From the NCBI GenBank assembly GCA_018062085.1, contig JAGOSY010000006.1, positions 27,463 through 91,462 on the forward strand: DNA of 64,000 nucleotides, read 5' to 3'. A program made the position numbers and the translations under genes. This DNA is from a bacterium. Its GTDB lineage: Bacteria; Cyanobacteriota; Vampirovibrionia; Obscuribacterales; Obscuribacteraceae. Positions 26,041 through 34,973 of this stretch are shown here, piece after piece. Within the stretch, counting starts at the first letter, position 1. Every line of letters begins with the position of its first letter. Below the pieces are notes generated by a model. The model saw only the letters and a program-made list of their open reading frames with translations. It had not been told where the DNA came from and did not search any database.

Positions 26041-27060
26041 CTAGTCTCCGTCCCAATTATGATAAGTAGCGAGGGCGTCAACCAAACTGGTTGGAGTGCG
26101 GTCAATTATCTTACTGAGAGCATTGTCACTACAGATATTATCGAAGCTAGTCATGCGCACTTGATCTGCACTAAGCAGAGGAACGTCTTGAAAGCGCTGC
26201 ATCAGATTGGCCGCCGCCAATGCTATTGGCCCAGGGATTTCAACAAACGACTTTTTGATATCGATAGCAGCCATGAGCGCTTCGACAAATTCTCTCATGG
26301 TAAGCGGCTGAGCACCACCGATCTCAAAAGTCTCACTAGTAAAATCAGGGCCAATTTCTAATTTAGAACGCTGACAAAGGCGCTCAACAATAGCTTCAGC
26401 TAGATCGGTAACAAAGACCGGCTGTACTAAATTGCGGCCACCATTGATTAGAGGGACAAAGGGCCTGGTTCTAGCCAGCTGCCGATAGCGCTTGACTAGC
26501 TTGCTATCACGCCTCCCCACAGCTCTTCCCACTATTAAAGACGGTCTAAAGATACTTGAGGGAATATTGGCTGGCTCTAACTCTGAAAGCAAAGCTAGCT
26601 CGCCTTCTCTCTTACTGCGTAAATACTCACTAGCAGCATTTTGCTCAGCACCGAGAGCAGTAACCATGGCAGCCCGAGCAAAACCACCAACATCTTTGGC
26701 CCGCACACACCAGCTAGCGAATGCTCTGCTTTGCTCTAGATGCAACTGACTGAAGTTCTCTGCTTTAGCAGGAGCAATAGAGCCGATCAGGTGCACCGCG
26801 TGGGTAACACCAGCAAAAGCCTCTTCTAACTTGCGCCTTTGGCCTGTGGCCATATCGGCCTGAAACGGCGCTAAATCAACGGCAAAAACTTGAGCCCCAG
26901 ACGCTTGCAGAAATTCACGGTCAGAGTCAGCCACTTGGGGCCTGACCAAAGCATGCACAACAAGGCCTCGATTGAGCAAAGCAGCAACTACATGATTGCC
27001 CAAATAACCAGAGGCACCATCGACTAAAACCCGCGCATGCCCATCACTATGAGAGTTCAC
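26041..27060 (-). CDS. NAD(P)-binding atypical SDR
   Basis: An N-terminal glycine-rich loop DGASGYLGNHV and a downstream Y-L-R-S-K mark a short-chain dehydrogenase-like fold; it is nearest the atypical NDUFA9-like subgroup, which often binds cofactor without a known reaction. The longest reading begins at GTG 27081, but GTG 27060 has AAAGG seven bases upstream and follows the preceding stop directly, so it is the likely start. Lipid or quinone chemistry is suggested only by neighbours. Confidence 0.75.
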   Translation of the reverse strand: MNSHSDGHARVLVDGASGYLGNHVVAALLNRGLVVHALVRPQVADSDREFLQASGAQVFAVDLAPFQADMATGQRRKLEEAFAGVTHAVHLIGSIAPAKAENFSQLHLEQSRAFASWCVRAKDVGGFARAAMVTALGAEQNAASEYLRSKREGELALLSELEPANIPSSIFRPSLIVGRAVGRRDSKLVKRYRQLARTRPFVPLINGGRNLVQPVFVTDLAEAIVERLCQRSKLEIGPDFTSETFEIGGAQPLTMREFVEALMAAIDIKKSFVEIPGPIALAAANLMQRFQDVPLLSADQVRMTSFDNICSDNALSKIIDRTPTSLVDALATYHNWDGD

Positions 27061-27062
27061 AG

Positions 27063-27578
27063 CTAAGCCTTTCTCCACCACACCAATGAGTGACTGGTGA
27101 GTAAAGGTTGCTTATGACCGTTGCCATTACCATTGGGGTGGCGCTTGTGCGAGCTACTAGATGAGGCACTCTTGTTATGTCTTTTGTCACCAACTGTGCT
27201 TGGCAGACTACCGCCAAGCATTTGCCAAAGAGCGGAGCCATTAATATTTGATTTAAGCCTGCCACTTACCTTCTTAATCAAGATTATTTCGCCCACTTCA
27301 TTGCCTTGACTACGGTGGCCAAGATATTGCAATAGATAGCCGAAGAAGACGCAGACTAATCCTAAAGCTAGATTTTGACCTAGATTCGAACTCAACGTAG
27401 AATTTTGAGAGCGCAACCCCAAAAACGACTTGAGTATCAACCAAAAACCGTAAAAGGCAGCAGGCACACCAACAATATGCAACGCAGCGTTGACAGGATG
27501 GCGGTGGCGGTGCATATAGTCGACAGTAAATCGCGAAATAGCCTTACTTACCCTGCGAATTCCGGTTCTATTTTTCAT
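27063..27578 (-). CDS. DUF962/Mpo1-like membrane protein
   Basis: A 171-residue protein with H-R-H-P-V-N-A-A-L-H-x-x-G-x-P near the N-terminus, the hallmark of the DUF962/Mpo1 family, followed by two hydrophobic segments and a basic Ser/His/Asn-rich tail. Yeast Mpo1 is an iron-dependent dioxygenase that removes one carbon from 2-hydroxy fatty acids, and the conserved histidines are its metal ligands. The same activity here would fit the lipid-type neighbourhood but is inferred. It lies five bases after the SDR gene upstream and abuts the next SDR. Confidence 0.7.
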   Translation of the reverse strand: MKNRTGIRRVSKAISRFTVDYMHRHRHPVNAALHIVGVPAAFYGFWLILKSFLGLRSQNSTLSSNLGQNLALGLVCVFFGYLLQYLGHRSQGNEVGEIILIKKVSGRLKSNINGSALWQMLGGSLPSTVGDKRHNKSASSSSSHKRHPNGNGNGHKQPLLTSHSLVWWRKA

Positions 27579-27583
27579 AGGTT

Positions 27584-28660
27584 CTATTCTTCTTTATTGT
27601 GTTTCTCAACCTGAGCTTCTGCCTTGATAGACTTCATAGTGATGTCCATACCATCTTTAAAAGATATGCGCTTGCTAGAATTATAGTCTAGAATGCGCTC
27701 CGCTTTGGCAATACTAAAGCCCTGATTTACGGCAGCCAAGCGAAAGGCCGCTGGTGAGAAACGGGCAAGCTTAGCTTGGCTTTCAGCGGTCATTTTCTTA
27801 TTGGCAGTGGCAGCATTCACTAGCTGACAGACCGGCTTGACTAGCCAACGAGGCAAATCCTTTTTAACTCTTGGCATGCCGATGCCGTCGGCGATGGCAT
27901 CGAAAAGTTGCTTTTTGCTGACTTTATCACCATCAGTTATATTGAAAACCTGGCCATAGGCCTTTTCGTTAAGAATGGCAGCGCGCACGGCTTGCACTAA
28001 ATTACCGACATACACCACATTAGTTTCTCGACTGCCACCATCGACCAACATCGCTTGACCAGAAGCTATGGCTTTACTGACACGAGGCAACCAAGAACGT
28101 TCACCGGGGCCATAAATAAAACCAGGCCTCAAAATTGTATAGGCAAACTTATAGTGAAAATTGGCGCTGTCGAACAATTTCTCAGCTTCAACTTTTGAAT
28201 CGGCGTAAGCTTCACCGCACAGTTGCAGTGGTGCCGATTCATCAAGATTGAACTGGTCGCCCTGACCAGTAATTACCGACAGTGAACTGATTTGAATGAA
28301 CTGTTTAACGCCAGCCTTATCGGCGGCTTTCAAAGCGTTGGCGGTGCCACCAGTATTGATAGACAAAATCAACTGGCGATCGGCCATCGGGTCAACAAAG
28401 CCAGCAGCATGAACGACTATATCTAACCCGACAAAGGCCTGTTCTAAAGCCGCTAGGTCACAAACATCGGCCACACGAGCTACTGGTTTACTAACCGCCA
28501 CTGCCTCGGCCGAAGCAACCAATTTTGCTAGTGCTGAGCTGTCTCGGGCAATTGCCACCACAGCAAATGTCTTACTTAATTCGGCTACTAAAGCTCGCCC
28601 CACCAGGCCAGTTGCACCAGTAATACCAACGGCCGTAAGCTCTGTGCTCTCAGTACTCAT
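27584..28660 (-). CDS. NAD-dependent extended SDR, 3-beta-HSD-like
   Basis: Has TGATGLVGRAL at the N-terminus, the mid-protein HAAGFVDP and the catalytic Y-A-D-S-K, and ends with a C-terminal substrate domain; the best group is 3-beta-hydroxysteroid dehydrogenase/OleD-like reductases of beta-hydroxy or beta-keto lipids. It overlaps the GH3 ligase by four bases (ATGA), which shows tight co-expression. It is the third SDR in the operon and the most canonical one. Confidence 0.8.
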   Translation of the reverse strand: MSTESTELTAVGITGATGLVGRALVAELSKTFAVVAIARDSSALAKLVASAEAVAVSKPVARVADVCDLAALEQAFVGLDIVVHAAGFVDPMADRQLILSINTGGTANALKAADKAGVKQFIQISSLSVITGQGDQFNLDESAPLQLCGEAYADSKVEAEKLFDSANFHYKFAYTILRPGFIYGPGERSWLPRVSKAIASGQAMLVDGGSRETNVVYVGNLVQAVRAAILNEKAYGQVFNITDGDKVSKKQLFDAIADGIGMPRVKKDLPRWLVKPVCQLVNAATANKKMTAESQAKLARFSPAAFRLAAVNQGFSIAKAERILDYNSSKRISFKDGMDITMKSIKAEAQVEKHNKEE

Positions 28661-30366
28661 AGATTTACCAGCATCTCCAAACTGTGAGAGAAATTGCCTT
28701 GGGCACTCAATAGCGGTATTTTCACCTGGGCTTCCGGTGCCCCTTGATGAACTCTCTGCTGCCTCAGTCTTGTATAAGTGCCAGCTGGAAGATATTTTAG
28801 CTGGGGCTTACCCAATCGCCTTGTTACTCGCTTATCAGCATATTCAGGATTTTGAGCCTGAAGTGACTGATCAAAAGCAAGGAGAAAACTATCAACTACT
28901 GCTTGGGGCAATTCGCGATCGGTCTCAGCGTAACAGAGATAATATGGTGGCATATCTAGAGCTACTTCCGCAGTGAAGTGCTTAAGTTCGAGCAAACCCA
29001 GCTGGTTGACGGCTTGTCCTAACGCTGTCAAGACTTGCTCTTCTGTCAATTTCTCGCCGGTAACCGAACTAACGCCACCACCTTTGCGCACGAATTTCAA
29101 AACAGGAGTAGCACCAATAATGCTATCCACTTCCATCAAATCGTTTATGTTGTAGCGATAAAGACCAGCATTTGTCGTGAAATGAATATAGTAGCGACCA
29201 CCGACAAGCAACTGCTCAGCCATCAGGAAAGTCGGATTACTAGAATCAATTTGATCTTCAGCAACAAATTCGAAGAAGTGAGAAGTGACAGCCAGGGGAC
29301 CACCTGAGCCATTATTGGCAATCGGCACCGTACCGCGTCCTTCAGAAGCCATATATCCAAAATCTCGCTGGGGCACCGGCCCAAACAATTCAGGTAATTT
29401 CTCAAGGTAGAAAGACATGGGGCCGCCTTTCCAGAGAGACATAATATTCAGCCGCGGCCAAACATGCTTAGGAAGCAGCGTGCCGTGCTGTTTGACCAGA
29501 GCGCTTAGCTCCCGAGCTCTTGCCAAATCAGGCTTAAGATAACGATTAAAGGCTTGGCGCACATCGCCCTCAATTGGTTCAATCTGATCAACAATCTGAT
29601 TGAGAGTACCCTTAGCAATGTCTTCGATTAGCTCATCAGTTCGCAGCTTCAATTGCTCTGCCAAAAGAATAAAGCTCGACGGATTGCAGCCCAGTAGAGC
29701 AGTAACATCTTGAGCCACGGCAGCACGCAAGAGCAAATAGTATTTAGCATCAACGTTTTTCACCTTGCACAATTCATAGGGAAGAGCAAAGTGGCGCCGA
29801 ATAATACTCGGCTGGCGCCGATTGAGCACACCAGATATGGCCCCATAGGGAAGCCCAGAAGGGGTTCTGCCCTCCTCGTCGTTACTAGAGATAATCAAAA
29901 TCTTACCAGCGGCAGCGTTGGGATAATCAACCACTAAATGATAGTTGTGCACCTGAAAAGCATGGGTATAATCGCGCAGGTGTCCCTCAGTAACAGGAAT
30001 AAACTTAGGCCTAGCCGTAGTACCACTAGTAGTGGCAAACATAAATGGCTCTTCTGCCGTTAACTGATTACCTTCGCCATGGCGCAATTTCTCTATGTAT
30101 GGCTCTAAATCTTCGTACCGACTAGGCGGAACATAATTTTTAAAATCGTCATAGCTATTGATGCGATCAAAATGATGAGCCCGGCCAAAGGCCGTATTCT
30201 TGTTTGCTTCAATTATACTTTTGAGTTTAGCCAACTGCGTTTGTTTCGGCTCTTTAAGACCTTTGTAAAAACGCCTAATATGAGTCAATCTTCGCAGTGC
30301 CTGACCAGCCAAAATGTCCAAATTACCGAGTTGCATTAGACTCACTTTTCTCGCTAGCTGAGACAT
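28657..30366 (-). CDS. GH3 family acyl-acid amido synthetase
   Basis: A 569-residue GH3-type adenylating enzyme: the ATP-binding loop FATTSGTTARPKFIP, the Y-M-A-S-E-G-R-G-T core motif and the YRYNINDLMEV block are all characteristic. GH3 enzymes activate a carboxylic acid as the acyl-adenylate and join it to an amino acid, giving an N-acyl amino acid. The substrates here are unknown. ATG 30366 overlaps the enolase-family gene by 44 bases; an internal Met at 30336 would cut this to 14. The overlaps on both sides place it at the centre of the operon. Confidence 0.85.
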   Translation of the reverse strand: MSQLARKVSLMQLGNLDILAGQALRRLTHIRRFYKGLKEPKQTQLAKLKSIIEANKNTAFGRAHHFDRINSYDDFKNYVPPSRYEDLEPYIEKLRHGEGNQLTAEEPFMFATTSGTTARPKFIPVTEGHLRDYTHAFQVHNYHLVVDYPNAAAGKILIISSNDEEGRTPSGLPYGAISGVLNRRQPSIIRRHFALPYELCKVKNVDAKYYLLLRAAVAQDVTALLGCNPSSFILLAEQLKLRTDELIEDIAKGTLNQIVDQIEPIEGDVRQAFNRYLKPDLARARELSALVKQHGTLLPKHVWPRLNIMSLWKGGPMSFYLEKLPELFGPVPQRDFGYMASEGRGTVPIANNGSGGPLAVTSHFFEFVAEDQIDSSNPTFLMAEQLLVGGRYYIHFTTNAGLYRYNINDLMEVDSIIGATPVLKFVRKGGGVSSVTGEKLTEEQVLTALGQAVNQLGLLELKHFTAEVALDMPPYYLCYAETDRELPQAVVDSFLLAFDQSLQAQNPEYADKRVTRRLGKPQLKYLPAGTYTRLRQQRVHQGAPEAQVKIPLLSAQGNFSHSLEMLVNL

Positions 30367-31546
30367 TTAAGTTGTAATGATTTTTGTAGTTATAAAGATG
30401 CCGAGCAACCGCTTGCTCGTTCACGCTCACGCCCAAGCCGTCTGCTACAGGTGCTTTCGCCTTGGCACCATAAGGAACCGTCATTGCTTCTTTGACAAGA
30501 TCGCCTTTGAGCAAAAATAGATTCATCGCCCCCTCGACATTAGCAAAACCACTATAGGCAAGGGCAAAGTGCCTTTGAGCAGCGACCAATATTCCAGACT
30601 CGCCCACCTGAGCCCCTAGATGACACTCAATTTGATTATTGCTCGCCAGTTCCACCATTTTCATGGCGCTCACCAGTCCACCCACTTTAGACAAGCGAAT
30701 ATTGAAAGCATTACAAGCCTTGCGCTCAATTAGATCTTTGGCCTGAGCCAAGGTCGTCAGCGACTCGTCCACCATAATGATCTCAGGCACAGTGGCAGTT
30801 AGTTCACTTAAGCCAGACAAATCGGTCGCGACAAGTGGCTGCTCACAAGACGCAATTCCATACGGTCTAAAAGCCGCCAAACTCCATTTTGCTTGTTCCA
30901 AAGTCCAGGCACAGTTAGCATCAACACGCAAAATCGCTTCTTCACCTAAGATCTCACGAGCCAACTTTACTCTGGCAACATCTTCATTTAGTGAGCCGCC
31001 AACTTTCAGCTTCACTGTCTTGAAGCCATACTTCTTATAGCCAGCAAGAATGAGCTTCAATATCGCTTTCTTACCAAAAGGAATGACGCCACCATATTGC
31101 ATAACATCAGTCGGTTGCCACAAATCGGAAGGTGAAATGAGTGCGGGCAGCTGACAGAATTTAAGGGCTTGAGCTTTAGCCAAGGCATCAAGGACAGCCA
31201 ACTCCAAAGCACAAAACGAAGCACCACCTGATTTTTCTTCAAGGTTATTAGCAGCAAACACTTGCGCCAAACCGGCCAGCAAAGCCGGAGCATCGGCAAA
31301 AAATTGACCACTAAGAGCAGGGGCATATGAATAGTCGATAGCTGCTAATGCGCTTGCCACAGTCTCGCCAGTTACATATTGCCGCGGAACTGACTCTCCC
31401 CAACCGATCACTTCGCGCCCATCCTCAAGTACCACTTGCACTTTGACAAGTACATTGAGCGAAAAGTTCCGGCTAGCGAGGGCGTGGCCAAAAGAAAATC
31501 GAAAGGGCAGCTTCACAGCTTGCGACTTGATTGAACGAATCAACAT
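30323..31546 (-). CDS. Enolase-superfamily epimerase/racemase (MLE subgroup)
   Basis: Muconate-lactonizing subgroup of the enolase superfamily, with all catalytic positions visible: K179-x-K181 (VKLKVGG), metal ligands Asp209 (RVDANCAW), Glu235 (CEQPL) and Asp260 (VDES), and the second base Lys287 (RLSKVGG). Two opposed lysines are the signature of racemases and epimerases such as dipeptide epimerase and N-acylamino acid racemase, and of o-succinylbenzoate synthase. With a GH3 ligase overlapping it, an N-acyl amino acid or dipeptide-like substrate is attractive. No other menaquinone gene is in the window. Confidence 0.8.
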   Translation of the reverse strand: MLIRSIKSQAVKLPFRFSFGHALASRNFSLNVLVKVQVVLEDGREVIGWGESVPRQYVTGETVASALAAIDYSYAPALSGQFFADAPALLAGLAQVFAANNLEEKSGGASFCALELAVLDALAKAQALKFCQLPALISPSDLWQPTDVMQYGGVIPFGKKAILKLILAGYKKYGFKTVKLKVGGSLNEDVARVKLAREILGEEAILRVDANCAWTLEQAKWSLAAFRPYGIASCEQPLVATDLSGLSELTATVPEIIMVDESLTTLAQAKDLIERKACNAFNIRLSKVGGLVSAMKMVELASNNQIECHLGAQVGESGILVAAQRHFALAYSGFANVEGAMNLFLLKGDLVKEAMTVPYGAKAKAPVADGLGVSVNEQAVARHLYNYKNHYNLNVSASEKSESNATR

Positions 31547-31574
31547 AAAGGCAATAATTCCAATAAGAGCAAAA

Positions 31575-32510
31575 TTATGTCACTACCGGACACTGTGCCA
31601 ATATCCACTCACTGAGGACATGTGCGTATTCTTTGAACCAGGTCGAATCAAAATCAAGCGTGTGAGAAGCATCAGGAAAAATGCGCAAGTCTTTGGTTGA
31701 AGATTTGGCCTTGCTGTACCAACCTTGAAGCTTATCGACATCAACAATCGAGTCAGAACCAGCCTGCAGAACAAGTAGAGGCATTTCGATGGAAGCGGAA
31801 GCCTTTTCAGCAAGCTTACCCAATTTGTAACTTTCAACAAAGAAGCTAGCGGTGGCCTCAGTTAAGCGTAGATTATCACGCTTGAGGTAGCCCTGGAATG
31901 TCGGATTACTGGTCAGCATCTCAACTTCAAGAGGAATGGGCCACTTGCGGTTGCGGCCAGAATCAACAAAAGATGAATAGACAATTTGAAACTTCGTGCT
32001 CATGCCATAATCGATTTTGGTAAAAATACCCGGACTGGTCAACACCAAACCCGCGACAGGCAAATTCAGTTCTTGCCCAGAAGTCGGTTTGTAATCGCTT
32101 TGGCAGATTAACGAAGCAGCTTTGGCGCCCCAGCAGTTTCCCAAAACAATAAGCGAATGACCAATATGATCAAAACTTACTTTACGCAAGAAGACTTCAA
32201 TATCGGCGAGATATGTCTTATAGCTAGAAAGATTGCCCCGATCTCGAGGATTCAAACCTGAGCCTCTGCGATCAGGAGCGTAGACGGTCATACCGAGATT
32301 ATTCAAGACGGATGCTGTGTTCTCAAACCACTGGCTGTGGCCTTCGATACCATGCAAATATACGATTACCGGGAAACCGACTTTCCCCTTCCACGTTCGA
32401 CAGGCCAGCTGCAGGTCATCTGAGGTGCGGTGCCACTCGATTGAAGGGGCAATATGATTGACACCAGAAATTGGTGGCAACGGGGCGGAGCTAGTATTTA
32501 AATCTTTCAA
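31575..32510 (-). CDS. Alpha/beta hydrolase with Cys at the nucleophile position
   Basis: Lysophospholipase-like alpha/beta hydrolase: oxyanion HGIEGHSQW, the late Asp in QAGSDSIVDVD and His in SHTLDFD are all in place. The nucleophile elbow reads G-N-C-W-G, so Cys126 replaces the usual Ser; the codon is plainly TGC. Cys is the nucleophile in dienelactone hydrolase, so the enzyme may be active with altered chemistry. The start is TTG 32510 with no clear ribosome site. It lies 28 bases upstream of the enolase-family gene, probably the first gene of that operon. Confidence 0.8.
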   Translation of the reverse strand: MKDLNTSSAPLPPISGVNHIAPSIEWHRTSDDLQLACRTWKGKVGFPVIVYLHGIEGHSQWFENTASVLNNLGMTVYAPDRRGSGLNPRDRGNLSSYKTYLADIEVFLRKVSFDHIGHSLIVLGNCWGAKAASLICQSDYKPTSGQELNLPVAGLVLTSPGIFTKIDYGMSTKFQIVYSSFVDSGRNRKWPIPLEVEMLTSNPTFQGYLKRDNLRLTEATASFFVESYKLGKLAEKASASIEMPLLVLQAGSDSIVDVDKLQGWYSKAKSSTKDLRIFPDASHTLDFDSTWFKEYAHVLSEWILAQCPVVT

Positions 32511-32867
32511 TCGTCGGTCAATGGCCTAATCTGAAAAGTAGCAATGAATGAAAAGTTTAACATCCCTGCCTGCCCGGTTCTACTGCAAGGTCTGAGTGTA
32601 GTAAAGTCTTACCAGAGTGAATCATTGAGAAGCGCAGGCACTCTTGTCAAGAACCTCGCGATAGCAGCCAAGCTGCCGTTACAAGTAACTTTAGAAATAC
32701 CTCATTCAATGGAACGTTTGCTCCAGTCAAGCAGTCATAAAAAGACAACCAGTGCTGGATAAGACTAATGTTAGCTGACGGAGACAACAAAAGACCGGAA
32801 GCTATCACCTCTAAAAATCACCCACTTTCGGTAGAGACCTTTGAAATAGGACACTGGTAATCAATAA
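32511..32867. other. Divergent intergenic region
   Basis: Between the minus-strand hydrolase and the plus-strand DUF1571-like gene. It holds one weak small reading frame (listed separately) and no clear promoter, hairpin or repeat that I can support. Confidence 0.5.
32544..32762 (+). CDS. Possible small protein, 72 residues
   Basis: ATG 32544 opens a 72-codon frame reading MNEKFNIPACPVLLQGL, then a mixed helical stretch. Composition looks protein-like, but there is no ribosome binding site and no family I recognise. It may be a chance frame in a divergent promoter region. Confidence 0.25.
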   Translation: MNEKFNIPACPVLLQGLSVVKSYQSESLRSAGTLVKNLAIAAKLPLQVTLEIPHSMERLLQSSSHKKTTSAG

Positions 32868-33695
32868 ATGACTATGCGCAGAAGAAGCTTTCTTTCGATC
32901 TCGGTCACAGCCATGACCCTCTATCTAAGCCTGGCCATTTGCTCTGCTCTAGAAAGCAAAGCTAGCCATGATACTACATCTAGTGCTACTAGTATCAAAA
33001 TTGCTAGCCGGCAAAAAGCTAGTAAGACCTCAGAATCACCTTCCCTACCAAAAGCTGAAAATGCCAGCTACACAAACGCGGCTCCTTTCATTGATCGCAT
33101 GCTCAAAGCAGCTGATAGTTATAAAGACTATGTCTTTGAGTACGAAATGACCAATTACAAAGGCAAAAAGCTGATCGAAAAAGGCAAATTTTACTTCAAG
33201 AAGCCGCGAATGATGCGCCTTGAAGAAGTCGGCAGCTTTCGCAAAGGCTCAATAGCAGTAATGGGAAGTGGTGGCAAAATTAGGGCGAAACCAGGTGGTG
33301 CGCTCAGTTTCATGACTGTAGATCTGGCTCCATCCTCAGACTATTTGCGCTCAGCCAACGGTTATCCCATGGTCGATTCTGATTTGACTTCACTGGCGCA
33401 GGCCCTCAAGACCTTTATTGAAAAAGATTCTTGCGTAGCTCGCGTCACCGACACTACAGTTCAATCGACCAGCAACGCACCCTCCCAGGTATATATGCTT
33501 GAGGTATATCACGGCTCAAACTTTGAGGGTGAAATCTTTAAAAGGGTTGCCATTGACCCCAAGAGTATGTTGCCAGTTGAATGGTGGGACTACATTGGCG
33601 GTAAACTAAGCTCGCACTCTATCTGGAACAATTTCAAAGGAAACGTTGGCCTCGCCGACGATGTATTTACAATCAAGGGAGCAAAAACAATATGA
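32868..33695 (+). CDS. Exported DUF1571-like protein
   Basis: A twin-Arg-like basic start (MRRRSF) and a hydrophobic segment (residues about 8-27) form a signal or anchor, followed by a Ser/Lys-rich linker. The soluble domain (about 75-275), with phrases such as YKDYVFEYEMTNYKGKK, FYFKKPRMMRLEE and SMLPVEWWDY, has the half-barrel pattern of the LolA-like/DUF1571 outer membrane lipid-carrier group. That suggests a lipid or lipoprotein carrier in the periplasm; inferred. Its stop overlaps the next start by four bases. Confidence 0.65.
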   Translation: MTMRRRSFLSISVTAMTLYLSLAICSALESKASHDTTSSATSIKIASRQKASKTSESPSLPKAENASYTNAAPFIDRMLKAADSYKDYVFEYEMTNYKGKKLIEKGKFYFKKPRMMRLEEVGSFRKGSIAVMGSGGKIRAKPGGALSFMTVDLAPSSDYLRSANGYPMVDSDLTSLAQALKTFIEKDSCVARVTDTTVQSTSNAPSQVYMLEVYHGSNFEGEIFKRVAIDPKSMLPVEWWDYIGGKLSSHSIWNNFKGNVGLADDVFTIKGAKTI

Positions 33696-34345
33696 CCTTC
33701 AACCTGCCGACGATGACCGTGCTTGGTCTTCTAGCAATTGGCTGTGCGCTCTCTTTTCCAGTTTTATACAAAGGCTTCTCCCGCCGAGGCAAGGGCGTTG
33801 TCTACGAATCTAACTTTTTGATTCAGCGGGCTCCCCAGCTGCTATCTGGCGTCAACGTTGCCTTATTAGTAATCAGTTTTGGCGTCTTCAATGGTGTCAT
33901 TACCGGCCTACCTGGACTCTCTCCAATTCTCTCACTAACACAAGCTGAGCCAAGCGGAGCGCTGCTTGTAATTTCATGGCTTGGTGTTTTAGAAATGCTG
34001 ACCGGCTTTGTCTTTATGATTGGCGGCTGGTATTCACTGGGTGAAGCCTTCTCCACCGACGCTGAACTGCTGGAAGGACAAGAAGTAAAAGATTCTGGTT
34101 TGCTGGGCTTTGTTATGCATCCAGCCTATTCAGGCATAATTCAATCACTAGTCGGTGCATCAATAGCAGGCCTCTCGCCCCTCAGTCTTGGCTTTGCTTT
34201 GTTTGTAGTCGCACCACTCTGGCTGCGCCGAGCCAAGTATGAAGAAGAACTATTAGTGAAAACCTTTGGTGACAAATACAAAGATTATGCTGCCAAACTC
34301 AAATGGCGCCGCCTAGTGCCAAAATTCTTCCCAATTGGCGTATAA
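33692..34345 (+). CDS. Isoprenylcysteine carboxyl methyltransferase-like membrane protein
   Basis: About five to six membrane helices, then the family's C-terminal signature: the H-P-A-Y-S-G motif with a helix, followed by R-R-A-K-Y-E-E-E and FGDKYKDY. These form the S-adenosylmethionine site of ICMT/PEMT-like methyltransferases. Bacterial members methylate small lipids or other membrane substrates; the target here is unknown. The four-base overlap with the upstream gene implies one operon, probably continuing into the next gene. Confidence 0.75.
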   Translation: MTFNLPTMTVLGLLAIGCALSFPVLYKGFSRRGKGVVYESNFLIQRAPQLLSGVNVALLVISFGVFNGVITGLPGLSPILSLTQAEPSGALLVISWLGVLEMLTGFVFMIGGWYSLGEAFSTDAELLEGQEVKDSGLLGFVMHPAYSGIIQSLVGASIAGLSPLSLGFALFVVAPLWLRRAKYEEELLVKTFGDKYKDYAAKLKWRRLVPKFFPIGV

Positions 34346-34380
34346 TCGACATACTCTTTGCAACTGGCGAAAAGAATATT

Positions 34381-34947
34381 GTGAGCAGAAAAAAAACTAT
34401 AAAAATCACCCTGGCTCTTGCTTGTGGCAGTATCCTCGCTGCCATTCCCCAAGTAAGCTTGGCCAAGCCTGAGGCAAATAGGCCAGAGCTAATCAAGGCC
34501 TCTATCTGCATTGATGCTCCTAGAGAAGTGGTCTGGCAGGCCGTTCATGACGAGCGAAAACATGACCCTGACCTGGCTTATAGCAAAATTATAGTGCCAG
34601 GCGAACACGAATATGTACTTGAGCAAAAGATGGTGCTCATACCAGTTTTTGGCTCAGCTGTCTGCGAAATGCAAAACAAAGAAGTGCCCCTAGAGCGCAT
34701 CGACTACAAGCTCATCAAATCAGACCGCTTCAAGCACATGGAAGGTAGCTGGGTTCTTACTCCAACTAGTGACGGCAAAACTACCCTTGAGCTTTCAACC
34801 AGCCTTGACCTGGGCATGCCAGTACCAAGGTCGGTTATTAACGGCTTTACCGCCAAGAAACTGCAGCGCCGCCTCAAGCACGTGAAAGAAAGCGCGGAGA
34901 CCTTAAACATAAAACTAGCGCAGACCAAGAAATCAGCTTCGCACTAA
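34381..34947 (+). CDS. Exported SRPBCC (START-like) domain protein
   Basis: After a short signal peptide (KITLALACGSILAAIP, cleavage near SLA-KP) comes a helix-grip fold of the polyketide cyclase/START type: SICIDAPREVVWQAVHD at the start, a middle strand set, and a final long helix. These bind hydrophobic ligands. The frame is open from ATG 34303, inside the methyltransferase, but the signal peptide begins at GTG 34381, so I used it. It ends 26 bases from the convergent Ppx/GppA gene. Confidence 0.7.
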   Translation: MSRKKTIKITLALACGSILAAIPQVSLAKPEANRPELIKASICIDAPREVVWQAVHDERKHDPDLAYSKIIVPGEHEYVLEQKMVLIPVFGSAVCEMQNKEVPLERIDYKLIKSDRFKHMEGSWVLTPTSDGKTTLELSTSLDLGMPVPRSVINGFTAKKLQRRLKHVKESAETLNIKLAQTKKSASH

Positions 34948-34973
34948 TCATGTGTACGAGTATCTAAGATGTT

